The notes: generated by a model not told the origin, from the sequence alone. A DNA stretch of 64,000 nt from Mastigocoleus sp. MO_188.B34 (GCF_030065675.1 NZ_JASJDK010000006.1:1-64000); one strand, 5' to 3'. Counted from the stretch's first letter, positions 55,011-64,000 are shown. Translations and numbers: made by a program.

Positions 55011-58000
55011 ATGGCAGATTCCTCTCAACAATCAGCAACAGGAATAAACAATAACAATACATTACGATTATCTAGTCATATTCAGCGCATAGAAAATCGT
55101 GGTACTGAACCTTTAGGAGTAGTTAATATTCGCTCATTTCAGCCTCACTTGTCTCGCGTACCAGGGTGGGCTGTACAACGCTCTACTGTGGTAAATAGAA
55201 TACTTAAACGCTATAGTAGCCAGGAAAAAACTTCAGCATATTCAGATGACTTAGTACTTGCTGCTCCGTCACAAGCAATACCAAGAGATGAGACTCTGAA
55301 TATATCAACCGCAACTCAAACAGCAACATCTTCTTCTATACCAATCGCCCGTGCTGTTCGTTCAGAATCAAGAAGTAACAACAATTCTAGTCCTGCAAAA
55401 CCCAGTTCCACTCCTGTAAAATTCTCCTCTAATACCTCAACAACACAACAGTTGCGAAAACAAGGGAAATCCCAACCCAAATCTCTATTAACTGCGGATA
55501 AATCTCCCACAGTACCGACTTTGCAACACACTGTATCTCCATCTCCCCCATCTTCACCAGTTACTTCTGGTAAATTTCGTGTCACCCGCAAACCAGTTCC
55601 CTTACCCAAACCTCAGACAAATACTTCATCCCAGTCAAAATTAGAAAGTGTTTTGACCAACCAAGACTCTAGGAAAATAAATGTTCCTCAAACAGCTGTT
55701 TCTGGAGCAAATATTTCTGAATCAAATGTTTCTCGAAAAAATATTGCTGGAGATAATATTTCTGAGGAAAATATTTCTGAGGAAAATATCTCTGGAGATA
55801 ATGCTCCTCAAATAACTAAAAATCAACCTAAAATTGCAAGAGAAATTGTCAGTCAAGGAGAAATATCTCAAACAACAGCATCATCTCTAATATTACCAAA
55901 ACGCCTTCAACAAGAAAATTCACTCATCCCTGAACGTAGCATTAATACAACCAATGAAATCAATAGGAAACCCCAGGGTGAGAGCCCCCTGATTCAACAA
56001 AAATCGACCCAAAATTTAAATCAATTTTCAGATCAAAGTAATTTTGTACAACTTGCTCCAAATCACACTCAACATCAAGCAAATATTGTTAGCAAAGAAA
56101 TACTAAAGCATCAACCCCAACAATCAACACAATCACTCATCCTACCCAAACATCTAGCCACAAACTCTACTGAAGATTCTGAAAATTCTAGCTTCTCATC
56201 CCAGTTAGGATTAGAAAATATTTTGGTTAATCAAAACTCTATTAAAACAGATGTTGCTCAACCAACTGTTTCTAGAACAAATATTGCTGGAAACAATATT
56301 CCTCAAACAACTAAAAACCAACCTACACCCTCAAGAGTTATTGTCAACCAAGGAGAAATATCTCAAACAGAAACATCATATTTGATATTACCAAAACGCC
56401 TTCAAAAAGAAAATTTACCAACTGCTGATAGAATTAATATTACCAAAAATGGTGATATACAACTGCAGGGTGAGGGTTCTCTAATTCAACAAAAATCAAC
56501 TCATAATTCAAATCAAAATAATTTTATACAACTTCCTAAAAATCACACTCAATATCAAGAAAATATTGTTAGCAAAGAAATATTAAAAAATCAGCCTCAA
56601 CAATCAACAAAATCACTCATCTTACCCAAGCACCTTTCTAAAAGCTCTACCGAAAACCAATCTATAAAAACAGATATTTATCAATCAACTATTTCTCAAA
56701 CAACTGGGAATCAACCTACAATTGCCCGAGAGATTGCCAATCAAGGAGAAATATCTCAAACAGTAAAACCATCTCTGATATTGCCAAAACGCCTGCAGCA
56801 AGAAAATTCACCAACTGCTGATAGTGTTGATATTACCAATACAGATAATAGAAAAAGCCAGACTAAAGGTTCCTTAATTCAACAAAAATTAACTCAATAT
56901 TCAAATCAAGATAATAAAGCACAAATTCTCATAAATCATACTCAAAATCAGTCTAAAATTGCCCGAGAGATTGCCAATCAAGGAGAAATGTCTCAAACAG
57001 CAACACCATCTCTGATATTACCAAAACGCCTACAACAAGAAAATTTACCAACTGCTGATAGTGTTGAAATTACCAATACATATAATAGAAAAAGCCAGAT
57101 TAAGGATTCCTTGATTCAACAAAAATCAACTCAATATTCAAATCAAAATTCAACTCAACCTCAAAGAACTCATCAAGCAAATATTGTTAGCAGGGAAATA
57201 CTAAACCATCAACCTCAACAGCCAACAAAGTCACTCGTACTACCCAAACATATTTCCCATAATTCTACCAAGGATTCTGAAAATTATAGTTCTTCATCAC
57301 AATTAGGATTAGAAAAATTTTTGGATAATAAAAGCTCTATAAAAACACCTATTTCTCAAATATATACTTCTCAAATATCTCAAAATCAACCTACAATTGC
57401 TAGAGAAATTATTAACCAACCAGAAATTTCTCAAACTACAACACCATCTCTAATCTTACCAAAAAGTTTGAGTGAAAATTCTACTAGTGGTCCTCAAAAT
57501 TCTATAGTTTCTAATTCTAATAAATTACCTACAACCACGTTACAACCGAAAGTGGTGCATGAGAGTTCCTTAAAGACTCCATCTGTCACAATTACACAAA
57601 ATATAAAACCCTTACAGGTGATTAGTAGAACCACCTCCCCCAAAGAGATCACATCAGAAATTCCTTCTCCTGTGAATCTCTTAAACCAACAAAACATGGT
57701 TTGGCGTAAAAGTGTTAGTCAAGCTTTATCTGAAAACTTGTTAAATCAAGTCAGAAACAGCAACAATCAGCCTGGAATGCCTCTTACAATCAATTCTGTC
57801 AGAGGAGAACAATATATTACTCGTAAAATCTCAACTACATCCAGTCCTGATTCTATGGTTAATGCACAAAATAACTATAGCAAACATATTACCAATGGAG
57901 AAACACCAGCCCAAACAAATACAAAAACCAATGAAATAAGTGTAGAACAGATTGCCCAACAGGTTAGTCGTATTCTGCATCGCAACTTATCAATCGAACG

Positions 58001-58031
58001 CGAGCGTCGGGGAATGAATCTATGGTACTAA
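55011..58031 (+). CDS. 1006-residue disordered repeat protein of the injection system
   Basis: Starts at ATG 55011 with GGAGG 7 nt upstream. Residues 1-70 are conserved-looking (RLSSHIQRIENRGTEPL, LSRVPGWAVQRSTVVNRILK). About 75-900 are low-complexity Ser/Thr/Gln/Asn/Lys sequence with a degenerate repeat: the motif LILPK(R/H)L occurs eight times (first Leu at about 293, 376, 458, 536, 589, 668, 742 and 814; usual spacing 72-83). Associated units read QGEISQT and SLIQQKST. The C-terminus SVEQIAQQVSRILHRNLSIE, RERRGMNLWY is a charged helix. No family recognised. It lies between tube 2 and the LysM gene. A tether, ruler-like spacer or cargo-binding role is only inferred. Confidence 0.7.
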   Translation: MADSSQQSATGINNNNTLRLSSHIQRIENRGTEPLGVVNIRSFQPHLSRVPGWAVQRSTVVNRILKRYSSQEKTSAYSDDLVLAAPSQAIPRDETLNISTATQTATSSSIPIARAVRSESRSNNNSSPAKPSSTPVKFSSNTSTTQQLRKQGKSQPKSLLTADKSPTVPTLQHTVSPSPPSSPVTSGKFRVTRKPVPLPKPQTNTSSQSKLESVLTNQDSRKINVPQTAVSGANISESNVSRKNIAGDNISEENISEENISGDNAPQITKNQPKIAREIVSQGEISQTTASSLILPKRLQQENSLIPERSINTTNEINRKPQGESPLIQQKSTQNLNQFSDQSNFVQLAPNHTQHQANIVSKEILKHQPQQSTQSLILPKHLATNSTEDSENSSFSSQLGLENILVNQNSIKTDVAQPTVSRTNIAGNNIPQTTKNQPTPSRVIVNQGEISQTETSYLILPKRLQKENLPTADRINITKNGDIQLQGEGSLIQQKSTHNSNQNNFIQLPKNHTQYQENIVSKEILKNQPQQSTKSLILPKHLSKSSTENQSIKTDIYQSTISQTTGNQPTIAREIANQGEISQTVKPSLILPKRLQQENSPTADSVDITNTDNRKSQTKGSLIQQKLTQYSNQDNKAQILINHTQNQSKIAREIANQGEMSQTATPSLILPKRLQQENLPTADSVEITNTYNRKSQIKDSLIQQKSTQYSNQNSTQPQRTHQANIVSREILNHQPQQPTKSLVLPKHISHNSTKDSENYSSSSQLGLEKFLDNKSSIKTPISQIYTSQISQNQPTIAREIINQPEISQTTTPSLILPKSLSENSTSGPQNSIVSNSNKLPTTTLQPKVVHESSLKTPSVTITQNIKPLQVISRTTSPKEITSEIPSPVNLLNQQNMVWRKSVSQALSENLLNQVRNSNNQPGMPLTINSVRGEQYITRKISTTSSPDSMVNAQNNYSKHITNGETPAQTNTKTNEISVEQIAQQVSRILHRNLSIERERRGMNLWY

Positions 58032-58049
58032 AAGGAGAAGCATCAAAAA

Positions 58050-58724
58050 GTGATCAGTAAGTTAGAAATTCAACCGCTGAATCCTTTAACTTTATCACCG
58101 AGCGGTGGACCAATTAAAGTTACTTTTAATCCCAATTCCTATTCAATTAGCAAGAGTGTAAGTTGGAAGACCCCAGATAGTTCAACAGGTAGGGGTGAAA
58201 CACAAGAATTACTTAATGCTCCAAAATTAACTTTTGGTGGTGGTAGCAGTCGTATACTCAGTATCAATGAACTGTTATTTGATGTCACTGAACCAGGGAG
58301 TGGAAATGATGTCAGGGAAAAAACCAATGAGATAGTTGCACTCACTCGCATTGACAGAAGTTTTAAACAGCCTCCCGCTTGTCGTGTAAGTTGGGGAAGT
58401 GCTCCAAGTGGTTCTGATTTTCCTTTCGATGGAGTCATTACGGATTTAACACAAACATTTACACTTTTTAAAAAAGACGGTACTCCGGTTCGAGCAACAT
58501 TGAGTGTTACTTTTACGGAATATATCAAACCACAAGATGACCAGCGTAAAACCGATCCAGAACTAACTACACACACAGTCAAACGCGGGGACAAGTTGAG
58601 CAGCATCGCAGCGAAACTATATGGAGATCCAACACGCTGGCGCATAATTGCGGAAGCTAACAGCTTAGACAATCCGCGCCAGTTGGAGATTGGCAAAATC
58701 TTAACTATTCCAGAAGTGGACTAG
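58050..58724 (+). CDS. LysM-domain baseplate protein (Afp7/Cis7-like)
   Basis: A 224-residue protein from GTG 58050 (AAAGGAG about 12 nt upstream). The N-terminal 165 residues are a beta-rich baseplate domain (QPLNPLTLSPSGGPIKVTFN, NPNSYSISKSVSWK, SILSINELLFDV region). The C-terminal LysM (about 175-222) is HTVKRGDKLSSIAAKLYGDP, TRWRIIAEANSLDNPRQLEI. In contractile systems it links the hub with the tube initiator; LysM can also bind peptidoglycan. Confidence 0.88.
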   Translation: MISKLEIQPLNPLTLSPSGGPIKVTFNPNSYSISKSVSWKTPDSSTGRGETQELLNAPKLTFGGGSSRILSINELLFDVTEPGSGNDVREKTNEIVALTRIDRSFKQPPACRVSWGSAPSGSDFPFDGVITDLTQTFTLFKKDGTPVRATLSVTFTEYIKPQDDQRKTDPELTTHTVKRGDKLSSIAAKLYGDPTRWRIIAEANSLDNPRQLEIGKILTIPEVD

Positions 58725-58732
58725 GAGGAAAA

Positions 58733-59830
58733 ATGACCAATGCTTCTAGAGAATTATATTTACCAGATTTTGATGTCCTGATTAATAAATCGCCGATTCC
58801 CCTGGATGCAGAGTTACAACTGATTCGCATTACAGTTGATGAGGATGTAAATATACCTAGTATGTTTACTTTAGAATTTGCTGGGCTAGACGAGCGACCA
58901 TTACCTGATATTCCGATTATTGACAAACCAAATCTATTTGAGATCGGTGGTGAAATTACAGTAAAGCTGGGTTACCATCACGGTAAAATAGAAGAGGTAA
59001 TCGTAGGCGAGATAATTGCTTTAGAACCAGAGTTTCATTTCCAATTGCCGCCTAGCTTAAGGGTGCGGGGCTATGATCGCCGCCATCGGCTACAGAGGGG
59101 TTCTAAAACTCGAACATTTCTGAACAAAAAAGACAGCGATATTGCAAGGAAAATAGCTCAAGAGGCGAAGTTAACTCCCGAGGTCGTGGATAGTAAAATA
59201 TCCCATGAGTATGTGCTGCAAGCAAATCAAACAGATTGGGAATTTTTGCAAGCTCGTGCTTGTCAGATTCAGTATGAAGTGGTTGTAGAAGACAAAAAGC
59301 TATTTTTCCGACCGGTGAGCAATGACAAGCCCGAAATTATGACTTTAACCTTCATGGATGATTTGCTGGAGTTCTATCCTTTTGTCTCTGCTATGGGTCA
59401 AGTTGACGAGATTACTGTGCAAGGATGGGATCCCTTGCAAAAAAAACAAAAAATCGTCGGACGCGGTAACAAAGAAGTTTCTAAGATGGGTGGTAAAAAA
59501 ACTGGAGCGGCGCAAAGTCAAGCAGCTTTTAGCAAAGCTACTGGCGTTTGGACTTCTCACCCGGTTAGGACTGAACAAGAAGCTGAACAACTTGCTAAAG
59601 CTAACTTTAATGCTGGGATACTAAGTTTTATTACAGGTGAAGGACTTTGTCACGGACGCACAGATTTAAAAGCAGGCAAAGTTATCAAAATTGATGGTGA
59701 ACGAATTGGGAAACAGTACCGAGGACAATATTATGTCACTAAAGTAAATCATCGTCTCAACATTAGGACTAGTCGCTATGGACAAGGTGGTTACTACACT
59801 CATTTCACTTTCCAACGAAATGCTTTTTAG
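58733..59830 (+). CDS. Baseplate hub protein (phage late control gene D / VgrG-like)
   Basis: A 365-residue protein. N-terminal DFDVLINKSPIPLDAELQLI, KLGYHHGKIEEVIVGEIIAL, RVRGYDRRHRLQRGSKTRTF, a conserved DSDIARKIAQEAKLTPEVVD and WEFLQARACQIQYEVVVEDK. These match gp27/late-control-D hub proteins. Overlaps the LysM gene closely (8 bp spacing) and is followed by a repeat and the spike gene. Confidence 0.92.
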   Translation: MTNASRELYLPDFDVLINKSPIPLDAELQLIRITVDEDVNIPSMFTLEFAGLDERPLPDIPIIDKPNLFEIGGEITVKLGYHHGKIEEVIVGEIIALEPEFHFQLPPSLRVRGYDRRHRLQRGSKTRTFLNKKDSDIARKIAQEAKLTPEVVDSKISHEYVLQANQTDWEFLQARACQIQYEVVVEDKKLFFRPVSNDKPEIMTLTFMDDLLEFYPFVSAMGQVDEITVQGWDPLQKKQKIVGRGNKEVSKMGGKKTGAAQSQAAFSKATGVWTSHPVRTEQEAEQLAKANFNAGILSFITGEGLCHGRTDLKAGKVIKIDGERIGKQYRGQYYVTKVNHRLNIRTSRYGQGGYYTHFTFQRNAF

Positions 59831-59847
59831 TTATTAGTAGTTATTTA

Positions 59848-59875
59848 GGGAACAGAGAACAGGGAACAGGGAACA
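59848..59875. repeat. Heptad tandem repeat in the hub-spike gap
   Basis: Four 7-nt units (GGGAACA, GAGAACA, GGGAACA, GGGAACA) between the hub stop and the spike start, within the operon. It is of the same heptad class as elsewhere in the window and shows recent repeat activity inside the cluster. Confidence 0.8.
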
Positions 59876-59946
59876 GAAAAGAAAGAATATTAGATATACC
59901 TCAGTTATTTGAGAAAGGCTGCAAGTATTTAGGGAGTATAACAATC

Positions 59947-60618
59947 GTGAGTTTATTTGATGTAATAGTTGACACACAGAAACAGCAGAAAATGTCCCAG
60001 AAGATTTATGGGGTAGTAATTGGAATTGTTAGCAACAACAAAGACCCAGAAAAGCTTGGGCGGGTAAAAGTAAAATTCCCTTGGCTCAGCGATAATGATG
60101 AGAGCTATTGGGCACGGATCGCTACACCAATGGCTGGTCCAAAACGCGGTATTTACTTTATCCCAGAAATTGATGATGAAGTCCTTGTTGTTTTTGAACA
60201 TGGAGACTTACGTTTTCCTTACATTCTTGGTGCTCTGTGGAACGTTAAAGATATTCCTCCTCCAGAGGCAAAACAAGATGGGAAAAATAATATTCGCCTG
60301 ATTAAATCTCGCAGTGGTCATATAATTTCTTTTGATGATACAAATGGGCAAGAAAATATTGAAATTCTTGATAAAACCAAAAGCAATAGCATAAAAGTTG
60401 ATACTAAATCTAATACTATTACCATCAAAACAGACAAAGATATTAAACTATCAGCTCCTCGAGGTGTTATTCAATTAGATGCCCACAAAATAAAAATAAA
60501 CTCCACAGATACAACTGATATTACAGCAGTAGCTGATATGAATATTAAGGCTACCGGCAAGGATGCCAATACAATTATCAAAAGCGGAACAGGAAAAGCA
60601 AAGATATGTCTTAATTAG
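59947..60618 (+). CDS. Spike protein (phage baseplate V / gp5-VgrG type)
   Basis: A 223-residue protein from GTG 59947 (ATG at 59992 is an alternative). The OB-fold part has YGVVIGIVSNNKDPEKLGRV, KVKFPWLSDNDESYWARIAT and EIDDEVLVVFEHGDLRFPYI. The C-terminal part (about 145-223) is a repetitive beta-helix with alternating polar and hydrophobic residues (NTITIKTDKDIKLSAPRGVI). The trimeric needle should be tipped by the following PAAR protein. Confidence 0.9.
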   Translation: MSLFDVIVDTQKQQKMSQKIYGVVIGIVSNNKDPEKLGRVKVKFPWLSDNDESYWARIATPMAGPKRGIYFIPEIDDEVLVVFEHGDLRFPYILGALWNVKDIPPPEAKQDGKNNIRLIKSRSGHIISFDDTNGQENIEILDKTKSNSIKVDTKSNTITIKTDKDIKLSAPRGVIQLDAHKIKINSTDTTDITAVADMNIKATGKDANTIIKSGTGKAKICLN

Positions 60619-60676
60619 TTAATAGTTAATATTGATGAATTCTGAATTCCTAATTATTGATTAGAGGTTAGAAATT

Positions 60677-61069
60677 ATGGGCAGACCAGCAGCAAGAAAA
60701 TGCGATGTAATATTTGCAATCGATATACACCTTGTAATGGCAGTGCCACTTCCTTCACCTGTACCTACACCTTTACCATTCTTTGGCAATATCAATGGTA
60801 ATGTCAGTTCCAATGTCGAAATCATGGGAAAGCCAGCAGCTACTGTAGATAGTACCGCTAAGAATAAGCCATCACATACTGTTCCAAGTCCAGCTTTTTT
60901 TGTAAGGCCACCTACTAATAAAGGCTCGGTCGCATCGGGTAGTTCCACAGTCATAATTAACGGTAAAGAGGCAGCAAGACTTGGCGATAGGGCTAAAACT
61001 TGCAGCGATCCAGTGCCACTAGTAAGTGTAGTAATTGGGACAGGTACAACAGTCTTTATTGGTGGTTAG
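60677..61069 (+). CDS. PAAR-type spike-tip protein
   Basis: A 130-residue protein beginning MGRPAARKCDVIFAIDIHLV and VMAVPLPSPVPTPLPFFGNI, with SSTVIINGKEAARLGDRAKT and a C-terminal VVIGTGTTVFIGG. PAAR/DUF4150-like proteins form the sharp cone on the spike. The usual metal ligands include the His/Cys in this family; CSD and H seen here (GDRAKTCSD, DIHLV) may serve. It is 14 bp from the next gene. Confidence 0.85.
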   Translation: MGRPAARKCDVIFAIDIHLVMAVPLPSPVPTPLPFFGNINGNVSSNVEIMGKPAATVDSTAKNKPSHTVPSPAFFVRPPTNKGSVASGSSTVIINGKEAARLGDRAKTCSDPVPLVSVVIGTGTTVFIGG

Positions 61070-61082
61070 TAAGGAGAATAAG

Positions 61083-61484
61083 ATGTCTAAAACATTTTTG
61101 GGAAAGGGTTTAGGCTTTCCGGTAACGGTAAATGATAATAGCATACTAGCAGAAGCCGCCTTTGAAGAAAGCATTCGCCAGTCAATTTGGATAATCCTTG
61201 CTACAGCCAAAGGTGAACGAGTGATGCGCCCAGATTTTGGCTGTGGAATTTATGATTTAGTGTTTGAAGTCAATTCACCTTCTACAGTTGGTAAGGTATC
61301 TCAAGCTGTGCGAGAAGCTTTGCTGAGGTTTGAACCACGTATTGACGTGCTAGATGTGCAAGTAACTTCAGTGTCAGACTTTGAAGGAGAAAAGCTACTA
61401 ATCAATATTGACTATCAAGTTCGGGCTACCAATAACGTTTTTAACCTAGTTTATCCCTTTTATCTGGAAAGGAGTGTAAGCTGA
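61083..61484 (+). CDS. gp25-like baseplate wedge protein (Cis9)
   Basis: A 133-residue protein from ATG 61083 after AAGGAGAATAAG. LGKGLGFPVTVNDNSILAEA, FEESIRQSIWIILATAKGER, VMRPDFGCGIYDLVFEVNSP are the GPW/gp25 signature (including the conserved GER-x(4)-PDFG). It joins the sheath to the baseplate. Stop and the next start overlap as TGATG. Confidence 0.93.
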   Translation: MSKTFLGKGLGFPVTVNDNSILAEAAFEESIRQSIWIILATAKGERVMRPDFGCGIYDLVFEVNSPSTVGKVSQAVREALLRFEPRIDVLDVQVTSVSDFEGEKLLINIDYQVRATNNVFNLVYPFYLERSVS

Positions 61485-64000
61485 TGCCACAACCACCACC
61501 GATTGACTCTCGCACGGCAAAGGATATTGCCGAACAGGTGCAAAATCTGTTACCACAATATACACAAAATTTTGAAGAGGCTAACGGCGATCGCCAACTC
61601 CAAGGAATTAGTGCTGCACTGGTTAATATCTTTGCTCGTTATGCCGAAATTATTATTCAACGTCTCAATAAAGTACCGTATAAAAACTTCTTAGCATTTC
61701 TGGACCTATTAGGTGTTTCACAGACACCACCTCAACCAGCTAGAGCACCTTTGTTGTTTACGTTAGCAACTGATAGTGACGTTGATGCTTTTGTACCTGC
61801 TGGAACTCAGGTGGCAGTACTACTTGATGATGATGAAAGTCAACAAGTCATTTTTGAAACAGAACGTGACTTAGTAGTTACCGCAGCACAATTGAAATAT
61901 ATTTTTGTACGCGAACCAGAAAAAGATTTTTACAGTAATTATACTAATGATAATATAACTACTTATAACAATGAAAATGTTCAAGAAGTTTCAGCTTTTG
62001 AAGGTCAAAAACCGATTGAGCATTACTTCGATATTATTAATAACACTCTATTAAAGCACTCTGATTTGCAAACTTTAACTTTGGGTTTTGAGTTAGAGGA
62101 AAACTTGCAAAATCCAGAAATCCGTTTAGCATGGGAAGTTTGCAATGGATTGCAATGCTTCTCCATTCCTAGTTCGAATATTGAAGACCAAACGTCCAAT
62201 TTGACTAGAAGCGGTACAATTATCTTTAACAATTTTAACGAAGTTAGCAAAGAAATTTATCAGTTAGATAATTCAGATGATTTAGATAATTTAGATAATT
62301 TAGATAACTTAAACACAAAATATTTGTTGCGTTGTCGATCGCAAACTCCTATTTTTTCTAGTTCTCAAGTATCTTTTATTAATAATGTCAATTTGCAAGC
62401 AACATTCGATCATACACAACAGCGGATAGAACAAGCATTTACCAACTTATTATCAATCGATTTGAGTAAACCTTTTTTTCCATTTGGAGAAGAACCCAAA
62501 TTTGGTGATACACTATATCTTGCAAACCAAGAAGCTTTTTCAAAAAGTGGTGCTACTGTCACTCTCCATATAAACTTAGCAGATCTCGCATCTGCTGGAA
62601 TACCATTACCCATCGAAAACAAAGACCCAAATGCAACATTAGAATGGGAGATTTGGACTGATAAAGGATGGTTTTCTGTAGGAACTTCTACAGCAGAAGA
62701 TACGGAAGATCCGCCACCTTTATCACCGCCAGAGGTAACATTTCGGGATGAAACTAGAGCCTTTACATTTTCAGGTTCTAATCCAAACTCTGACCCAGTC
62801 GTAGAATTTATTTTACCTGAAAGCGAAAACTTGCAGCCAACAACTGTTAATGGAATTGAGAACTTTTGGCTGCGAGTGCGGATCAAGTCTGGTAATTATG
62901 GTGAAGATGCTCATTACGAAAGAGATGAGAACACTTTTGGAGGATTTAGTTTAGTCCCTGCAAGTTTCAAACCACCATTAATTAATTCGTTAAAAGTTGA
63001 CTATACCTTAACAACTTCACCGCAGCTACCTGAGACTATAGAAACCTACAACGATTTCAGTCGCCAGCAAATAATTCCTCCTGATTCCAGCTTTGAACCA
63101 TTCCAACCTACTACTGATACTCAAGCAACTCTCTATTTAGGTCTTAGCATACCAGAGAATCGTCTCAGTTTTCCGAACCGGACTATCAGCATTTACTTCC
63201 AAATGGCGGATGTACTTTATAATCCAGATTTAACAACTAACAATTCCTCAGCCAATTCCTTACCTTCGAAATCATCACCACGTTTAACTTGGGAATATTG
63301 GAGTAAAGAAACTAATAAATGGACAAATTTGTTTGTGCAAGATGAGACTGAAGGATTGACTCATTCAGGATTAGTGGAATTTTTACCACCAGAAGATTTT
63401 GGTGACAAAAAAGAATTTGACTTACCAGAAAATCTTTACTGGTTGCGGGTGCATCGGGAACCAGATAGGAGTGAATATTCTCAACAACCATTATTAAAAC
63501 GAGTATTGCTAAACACAACGAGCGCAATCCAAGCCCTAACGATCGCAAATGAGATTCTCGGTTCTAGCAACGGTTCAGAAAATCAAAGCTTTAACACTAC
63601 CCAGTCACCAGTACTTGAGGGAGAATATCTGGAAGTAAAAGAGCCAGAAATGCTCAGAGATGAAGAACAAGAAAGTATCAAAAAAGTACATGGTGAGAAT
63701 GCAATTTCCGAAGTACTTGATGAAACTGGACGACCAGAAGAAATTTGGGTGCGCTGGAGTGAAGTTGCAGATTTTTACAGTTCCCGAAGCCGTGATCGCC
63801 ACTATATCATCGACCGTAACTCAGGAGAAATTCGCTTTGGTGATGGTTTAAGAGGACTCATCCCTCCACTTGGAGTTGCAAACGTGCGGATGAGAAGATA
63901 TCAAGCTATAGGAGGTGCAGCAGGTAACCAACCCGAAAACACTATTGTCCAACTTCAAACCACTATTCCTTATATAGATTCAGTTACTAATCCAGAAGCA
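61484..64000 (+). CDS. gpJ-like baseplate wedge protein (Cis11), truncated by window end
   Basis: ATG 61484 overlaps the gp25 stop (TGATG) with GGAG upstream. The 839 codons seen have no stop. The N-terminus is MPQPPPIDSRTAKDIAEQVQ and FARYAEIIIQRLNKVPYKNF; the C-terminal end in the window (EEIWVRWSEVADFYSSRSRD, GEIRFGDGLRGLIPPLGVAN, QAIGGAAGNQPENTIVQLQT) is the baseplate J core. The insert at about 255-280 has a DNLDNLDNLDNL microsatellite. Full length and later genes are outside the window. Confidence 0.9.
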   Translation, partial: MPQPPPIDSRTAKDIAEQVQNLLPQYTQNFEEANGDRQLQGISAALVNIFARYAEIIIQRLNKVPYKNFLAFLDLLGVSQTPPQPARAPLLFTLATDSDVDAFVPAGTQVAVLLDDDESQQVIFETERDLVVTAAQLKYIFVREPEKDFYSNYTNDNITTYNNENVQEVSAFEGQKPIEHYFDIINNTLLKHSDLQTLTLGFELEENLQNPEIRLAWEVCNGLQCFSIPSSNIEDQTSNLTRSGTIIFNNFNEVSKEIYQLDNSDDLDNLDNLDNLNTKYLLRCRSQTPIFSSSQVSFINNVNLQATFDHTQQRIEQAFTNLLSIDLSKPFFPFGEEPKFGDTLYLANQEAFSKSGATVTLHINLADLASAGIPLPIENKDPNATLEWEIWTDKGWFSVGTSTAEDTEDPPPLSPPEVTFRDETRAFTFSGSNPNSDPVVEFILPESENLQPTTVNGIENFWLRVRIKSGNYGEDAHYERDENTFGGFSLVPASFKPPLINSLKVDYTLTTSPQLPETIETYNDFSRQQIIPPDSSFEPFQPTTDTQATLYLGLSIPENRLSFPNRTISIYFQMADVLYNPDLTTNNSSANSLPSKSSPRLTWEYWSKETNKWTNLFVQDETEGLTHSGLVEFLPPEDFGDKKEFDLPENLYWLRVHREPDRSEYSQQPLLKRVLLNTTSAIQALTIANEILGSSNGSENQSFNTTQSPVLEGEYLEVKEPEMLRDEEQESIKKVHGENAISEVLDETGRPEEIWVRWSEVADFYSSRSRDRHYIIDRNSGEIRFGDGLRGLIPPLGVANVRMRRYQAIGGAAGNQPENTIVQLQTTIPYIDSVTNPEA

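Noticed and set aside
58139-58696. 185-codon minus-strand frame opposite the LysM gene
   Set aside because: The plus strand encodes a clear LysM baseplate protein in operon context; the antisense frame is a shadow.
44138-64000. Prophage interpretation of the tail-like gene cluster
   Set aside because: Only contractile tail, AAA ATPase and DUF4157 genes are seen; capsid, portal, terminase, integrase and lysis genes are absent from the window.
1-64000. tRNA, rRNA and metabolite riboswitches
   Set aside because: Gaps were read for TTCGA-type T-loops with acceptor stems and for familiar riboswitch cores; none was convincing. A covariance-model scan would be needed to exclude them.

Overview
The window reads as the chromosome of a filamentous, probably heterocyst-forming (Nostocales-type) cyanobacterium. 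The evidence is an oxygen-dependent chlorophyll cyclase (AcsF), several cyanobacterial families (DUF2996, DUF4342, a selenide-dikinase/dehydrogenase fusion, a CYP110-like P450, a tandem BMC-domain protein), frequent GCGATCGC (HIP1) octamers, AT-rich gaps, heptanucleotide tandem repeats and many small palindromic dispersed repeats. No rRNA, tRNA, CRISPR array or intact transposase was seen.

Layout. 1-9.7 kb: repeats, acsF, a TM2 protein, a DUF2996 protein, an SLH/FAD oxidoreductase, a BMC-like plus pentapeptide pair and a prohibitin-like protein. 10-18 kb: glycogen phosphorylase, a histidine phosphatase, a secreted Cys-rich basic protein, a methyltransferase and the SelD fusion. 18-25 kb: a repeat-rich gap, a membrane pentapeptide protein, two truncated glycosyltransferase remnants and an MHYT histidine kinase. 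25-32 kb: rfbB, a PfkB-type kinase, a MerR/GyrI regulator, prmA, and a binding lipoprotein followed closely by trmO. 32-43.5 kb: a YbjN protein, ilvE, a ParA/coiled-coil pair that could be a carboxysome-positioning (McdAB-like) system, a P450, an SGNH hydrolase, a frameshifted small gene, a CapA protein, an SDR, a DUF4342 protein and a VOC gene with an internal stop.

The most notable region is 44.1 kb to the window end: a contractile injection system (eCIS/tCIS type) cluster, all on the + strand. It encodes an AAA+ ATPase, a DUF4157 protein with a second zinc-protease-like motif (candidate cargo), a Pvc16-like terminator, an Ig-like/carboxypeptidase-regulatory protein, two sheaths, two tubes, a tail assembly protein, a DUF6760-like small protein apparently starting at ATT, a 1006-residue repeat protein, a LysM baseplate protein, a hub, a spike, a PAAR tip, a gp25 protein and the start of a gpJ-like baseplate protein. 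The cluster runs off the window, so the remaining baseplate, fibre and tape-measure genes are presumably beyond it. An IS110-type transposase remnant lies just upstream. A 39-nt bipartite motif occurs twice, upstream of the ATPase gene and upstream of the Ig-like/sheath operon.

The non-coding space holds at least four families of 100-260-nt elements with terminal inverted repeats (two copies each), nested palindromes, and GTAGAGACG hairpins. These are non-autonomous, MITE-like sequences, some of which supply stop codons to neighbouring genes.
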